Program-made: the position numbers and the translations under genes
In this document: in pieces, positions 18,201 to 21,074 of the stretch
Layout: each line of letters starts with the position of its first letter
Numbering within the stretch: position 1 is the stretch's first letter
Assembly (NCBI GenBank): GCA_034698045.1
Contig: JAQGAU010001156.1
Coordinates: forward strand, 1-21,074
Reading direction: 5' to 3'
Length of the DNA: 21,074 nt
Origin: Paramacrobiotus richtersi
Lineage: Eukaryota > Tardigrada > Eutardigrada > Parachela > Macrobiotidae
The notes under the pieces: generated by a model
The model's database searches: none
What the model saw: the letters and a program-made list of their open reading frames with translations, nothing else
What the model was told of the DNA's origin: nothing

Positions 18201-19028
18201 AAGCACAAGGCAAAGGTCACCATACACCAGTCAAGGTTCCATGTCTACACACGTTGATGTTCGATCTAGTTTAACGATTTGACAACGGCTCTCTTTACCG
18301 TAGCTTCTGCATTCGCATCTGTAATATTCGTCTCGTAGTCCCACTGTGTCAGACTCACGGCGTTGTAAACCTTGAGGTTGTAAGGATCAACCCTGTAAAC
18401 AGATATGCACCAGTAAATTAAACTTGTTGTTGATAAATTTCAAGTATTTGTGGAGTAATTGCCACCACATCTTGATTTTACTAGCTGCTCGATCCATTGT
18501 GACGAAATCTCTGGTCTCAGACACTTGACAGTACCCGGGCCATTATCTGTTGCAGGGATTACAGTATTTATTCGAAAAACAGTGCACCGGGGCTATAAAC
18601 AGAACAAATACTATTTCGGAATGTCTAGGCTACAAACTGGTAAATTACGTTATCCAGTTATACGGTAAACCACTTTGCCTTACCATTCTTTTAACCACTG
18701 GCGAAAATATTCTTGATCTCCTGTGCGGTACGGATCAGGCTGTCCATTTTTTACGAAGTCACTCAGATCCACTGGATAAAATTTTGCTTCTGTGACGATG
18801 GCGGTCAGCAGTATCTGGACACCTGTTAAAATTAATGATGTAATCCGACTGCAGCAGAGAACAAACTTTAATTTTTAAAATATGGTTGAAAGGTGTGCTA
18901 AGTCTGAATTGCATTAGATAGCAAAAAGAATGAATTGCTTAGGAGAACCCAGTTAAACTAGGATAAACGTTTGACCACTACAAGGACATACCTAGCAAAA
19001 TTCGGAAAATAGATACTTGTCGTGGCAT
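15271..19028 (-). CDS. Secreted angiotensin-converting-enzyme-type dipeptidyl carboxypeptidase (peptidase family M2), 15 exons
   Basis: It removes C-terminal dipeptides from peptides outside the cell. Exons: 18992-19028, 18684-18822, 18299-18392, 17897-18194, 17672-17818, 17400-17612, 16966-17239, 16756-16806, 16600-16630, 16392-16449, 16244-16327, 15977-16121, 15818-15916, 15620-15742, 15271-15436. All introns are GT-AG (59-291 bp) and phases agree, giving 652 residues. The start [20 protein letters not shown] is a signal peptide. The zinc site is HEMGH (residues 418-422; the first His is split between exons 8 and 9) with Glu446 in FHEAVGD, the same 28-residue spacing as in human [12 protein letters not shown] (His386), GAKFH (Lys546, His548), MRY (Arg557, Tyr558) and Gln315 match substrate-pocket or chloride residues. 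The three ACE disulfide pairs are present. The human Tyr520 position is Phe555. There is one catalytic domain and no membrane anchor before the stop, like insect soluble ACE. No frameshift was found. Confidence 0.96.
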
Positions 19029-19848
19029 CTTTTCCGTTGTTATGTCAAGGAAAAAATTTAATCCACCGAGGCTCAGTTTCTGCCTTTACATTTTTACCGA
19101 TAGAAAACAAGCAACAAATTACAACGGAACTTGATCTTTTACCCATATCTGGCAGTTATGCCGTTGAGCACTTTTTGCATTGCAGTGTCGATCGAAGCAG
19201 GCGATATAATTATGATAGCAAAATAAACAAATTACACTTATTACTGTATGCAACGATTCTTAAAGACACCTGTCAGTTGTTAATTAATTGTGTCCGCATG
19301 GGTTAACGGACATCCGAACGCCTTGTAAAAACGCTAGATATTAACAAACAAGTGATACCGATTTACGGTTTTGTATCAAATCCGTCTCGCTAAACACCTT
19401 AAGCAAGCTGTGCAATTTCACGAGTGAGTTATATGCATGACAGTATAGGAAATATTGTACTGTTTATGATATCTGACAATCATCGCAGCAAAAAGACAAA
19501 ATATGTAGCAGATATTCAGTGGCGTACGAAAGGGATCCAGCCGCTGATGGAAAATGTGAATATGCTTATTTACACGGATTTATGTTCATACTCTTAAACC
19601 ATCTACAGCATAGAATTCCTGATAACTGTAGTCCGCTGATGGATACTAATATAAATTAATCATTTAATGTTGTTCGAATTAAATGAAATAATTTATTGAA
19701 ATTGAATTAAGTTAATAACAAACAGCTCATATAAGTATAAGTAGGTTGGTGGTGCAAAAAGGAGTTTCACAATCAGGATGCAGGTTGTTAATATATAACC
19801 ACATTAATACTTATGCTTATCCCTTTCGAAACATGTTTTATTTGTTTG
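19029..19848. other. Upstream region of the peptidase gene; no other gene recognised
   Basis: The sequence just above the peptidase ATG on the minus strand reads AACAACGGAAAAGATGC, a good start context with A at -3. The promoter should lie here, but no TATA box or initiator can be assigned with confidence. The region is A/T-rich, notably 19640-19730. No open frame resembles a known family. Confidence 0.5.
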
Positions 19849-20757
19849 TACGAGGTGCAAGTAAAAAGTCTTGCAACTGTCACATTTTCCGCCCAACCGA
19901 ACGAAGCTGATACAGCGCTTTCACTTTTTCTTTGAGAAGAATCATTCATGCATACACCACAAAAGGAATTTCTTTGAAAGCTCGAAATGGTTGGAAACAG
20001 CGCCAGGATCTCCAAATGCACTTATTTCAGTTTGGTTCACTCAAGTTTTTTGCGCGCAAAACTTTGTTTTTTCTGCTGGTTGCAGTATCTCGGGAAATGA
20101 ATAACTGTGTTTGTACGTCCATTCATCCTACTGTTGAGGCAGGCCGTGATTACTAAAATCCCGCTTCCCGGGTTCCCAAAAAAATTAAAATTGGAAACCC
20201 ACTTTTTTTGCAAATTGTTATAAAATAATTCGACCAGCCGGTAAACTGTGGATCTATTTCACACATAATTTTGTTCTCGTCGAACCAAAAGGTCAACAAC
20301 GCAAGTCTTTGCGCTGAATAACTCATGGTAAATGGTTGTGTTGTAGAATGTTCTCAGTTAACTCGTTAACGAAAGCTGAGATCCTAATCTAGCCAAAATT
20401 GGTTGTTTTACGGAAAAATTTCTTCCTGACCCAGCCTAAGTCCCCGGAGCTTAGGTCAAATTATATCTATAGACCAAGGGATGTCCTTCCTAAATATCCG
20501 GAGAAGGGCTTTGGTTTGCTAGAAATAACGGCTTAACAGATTAATTAAGTGGTCTCGAAAACTAGTGTGGACAGAGCCAAGAAAATCACTTCGGCTTTTA
20601 TTTTCCTGCTGCCCTCTTTTGTGAGATTTCTTCCTGGTTTTGGTCTTATATGAACGACCAAAGAAGCGTTAATAATAAATAATTGAAACCACTTTGAAAG
20701 GACTGCAGGGAGCGGAGCTGCGATGTCAGTTGCAGAACTTTTTACTTGCACCTCGTA
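19849..20757. mobile_element. Non-autonomous Tc1/mariner-type element, about 905 bp, TA target duplication
   Basis: The left end at 19851 reads CGAGGTGCAAGTAAAAAGT, then CTTGCAACTGTCA. The reverse complement of the right end (from 20755) reads CGAGGTGCAAGTAAAAAGT, then TCTGCAACTGACA. These are terminal inverted repeats of about 31 bp, differing by a few bases. Each is bordered by TA (19849-19850 and 20756-20757), the target duplication made by this superfamily. The TACGAGG...AAAAAGT form is typical of mariner-type ends. No transposase with a DDE/D pattern can be read in the interior, so it is a deletion derivative or MITE that would need a transposase from elsewhere. Confidence 0.85.
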
Positions 20758-21074
20758 CATCCCATCACGGTTTCGGTAAGTAGGTATAAACTACGAAGTG
20801 CAAGTGTGCATACGATAATTCAGCAAGGTTGTTATCGCGGTTACACGTACGGCATATGAGTACAGCAGACAATACTTTCATCGTACAATGAACAGTTACT
20901 CTTATTGTTGTCAACGGATTATGATTGCTAGATGTTGCGGTCTTTGTGGTGCAGTGGTGCGACATGACAACGCGACGTTTACGTTAAATCATTAGAGTCT
21001 GAACGCACAGCACAGAAATTTTAACCCGTTATACGTTGTACGTTGATATACCGGAGCGGAACGTATATCGTCAA
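20758..21074. other. Right edge; no gene recognised
   Basis: These are 317 bases of mixed sequence after the mariner-type element. A short minus-strand open frame (20765-20965) shows no family resemblance. Confidence 0.5.

Noticed and set aside
19871..20156. Short open frames inside the mariner-type element as transposase remnants
   Set aside because: No helix-turn-helix or DDE/D-like pattern could be recognised in them.

Overview
The window is eukaryotic DNA, from an invertebrate animal (an ecdysozoan). Two genes set the picture. One is a 15-exon gene for a secreted single-domain angiotensin-converting-enzyme-type peptidase on the minus strand. The other is a 4-exon gene on the plus strand for an insect-type gustatory-receptor-like membrane protein. 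All introns found are GT-AG, mostly about 55-300 bp. Two further loci belong to a divergent paralogous family (a Tudor-like N-terminal module followed by an F-box-associated-like body). From memory I associate this family with tardigrade genomes. Tardigrade is therefore my best guess for the organism, but it is an inference and not a demonstrated fact.

Layout. Positions 1-335 are an A/T-only microsatellite-like tract. Positions 336-2079 hold no recognised gene, only an inverted pair of small GCGGTGG/CCACCGC hairpins. Two arrays of the same 10-bp minisatellite lie at about 2080-2545 and 3660-4317, in opposite orientation, around a roughly 1.1 kb unique spacer. A broken copy of the Tudor-like/F-box-like family runs leftward at 5141-6670. 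A long imperfect palindrome sits at about 7285-7865. Directly beside it is a 2.07 kb non-autonomous LTR retrotransposon (7912-9985, minus orientation) with recognisable LTRs, PBS, polypurine tract and poly(A) signals but no pol genes. A second, truncated and frameshifted copy of the same gene family lies at 10453-11109 (plus) and ends in a cluster of TGGCAnTGCCA palindromes. Positions 11240-13040 are without recognised genes.

The right half is the genic part. The gustatory-receptor-like gene (13041-14782, plus) and the ACE-type peptidase gene (15271-19028, minus) are convergent, with poly(A)-signal candidates for both in the 490-bp gap. Both reconstruct without any frameshift: the ACE model gives exactly 652 residues with every exon phase consistent. 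The frameshifts in the two Tudor-like/F-box-like loci are therefore more likely real decay than poor sequence. At the right end a 905-bp element with mariner-type terminal inverted repeats and a TA target duplication occupies 19849-20757.

There is no operon-like organisation. The genes are functionally unrelated neighbours in a transposon- and repeat-rich stretch. The points most worth a second look are the inverted minisatellite pair, the long palindrome abutting the LTR element, the decayed family with its Tudor-like module, the substrate-pocket Tyr-to-Phe change in the ACE, and the charged C-terminal tail on the receptor.
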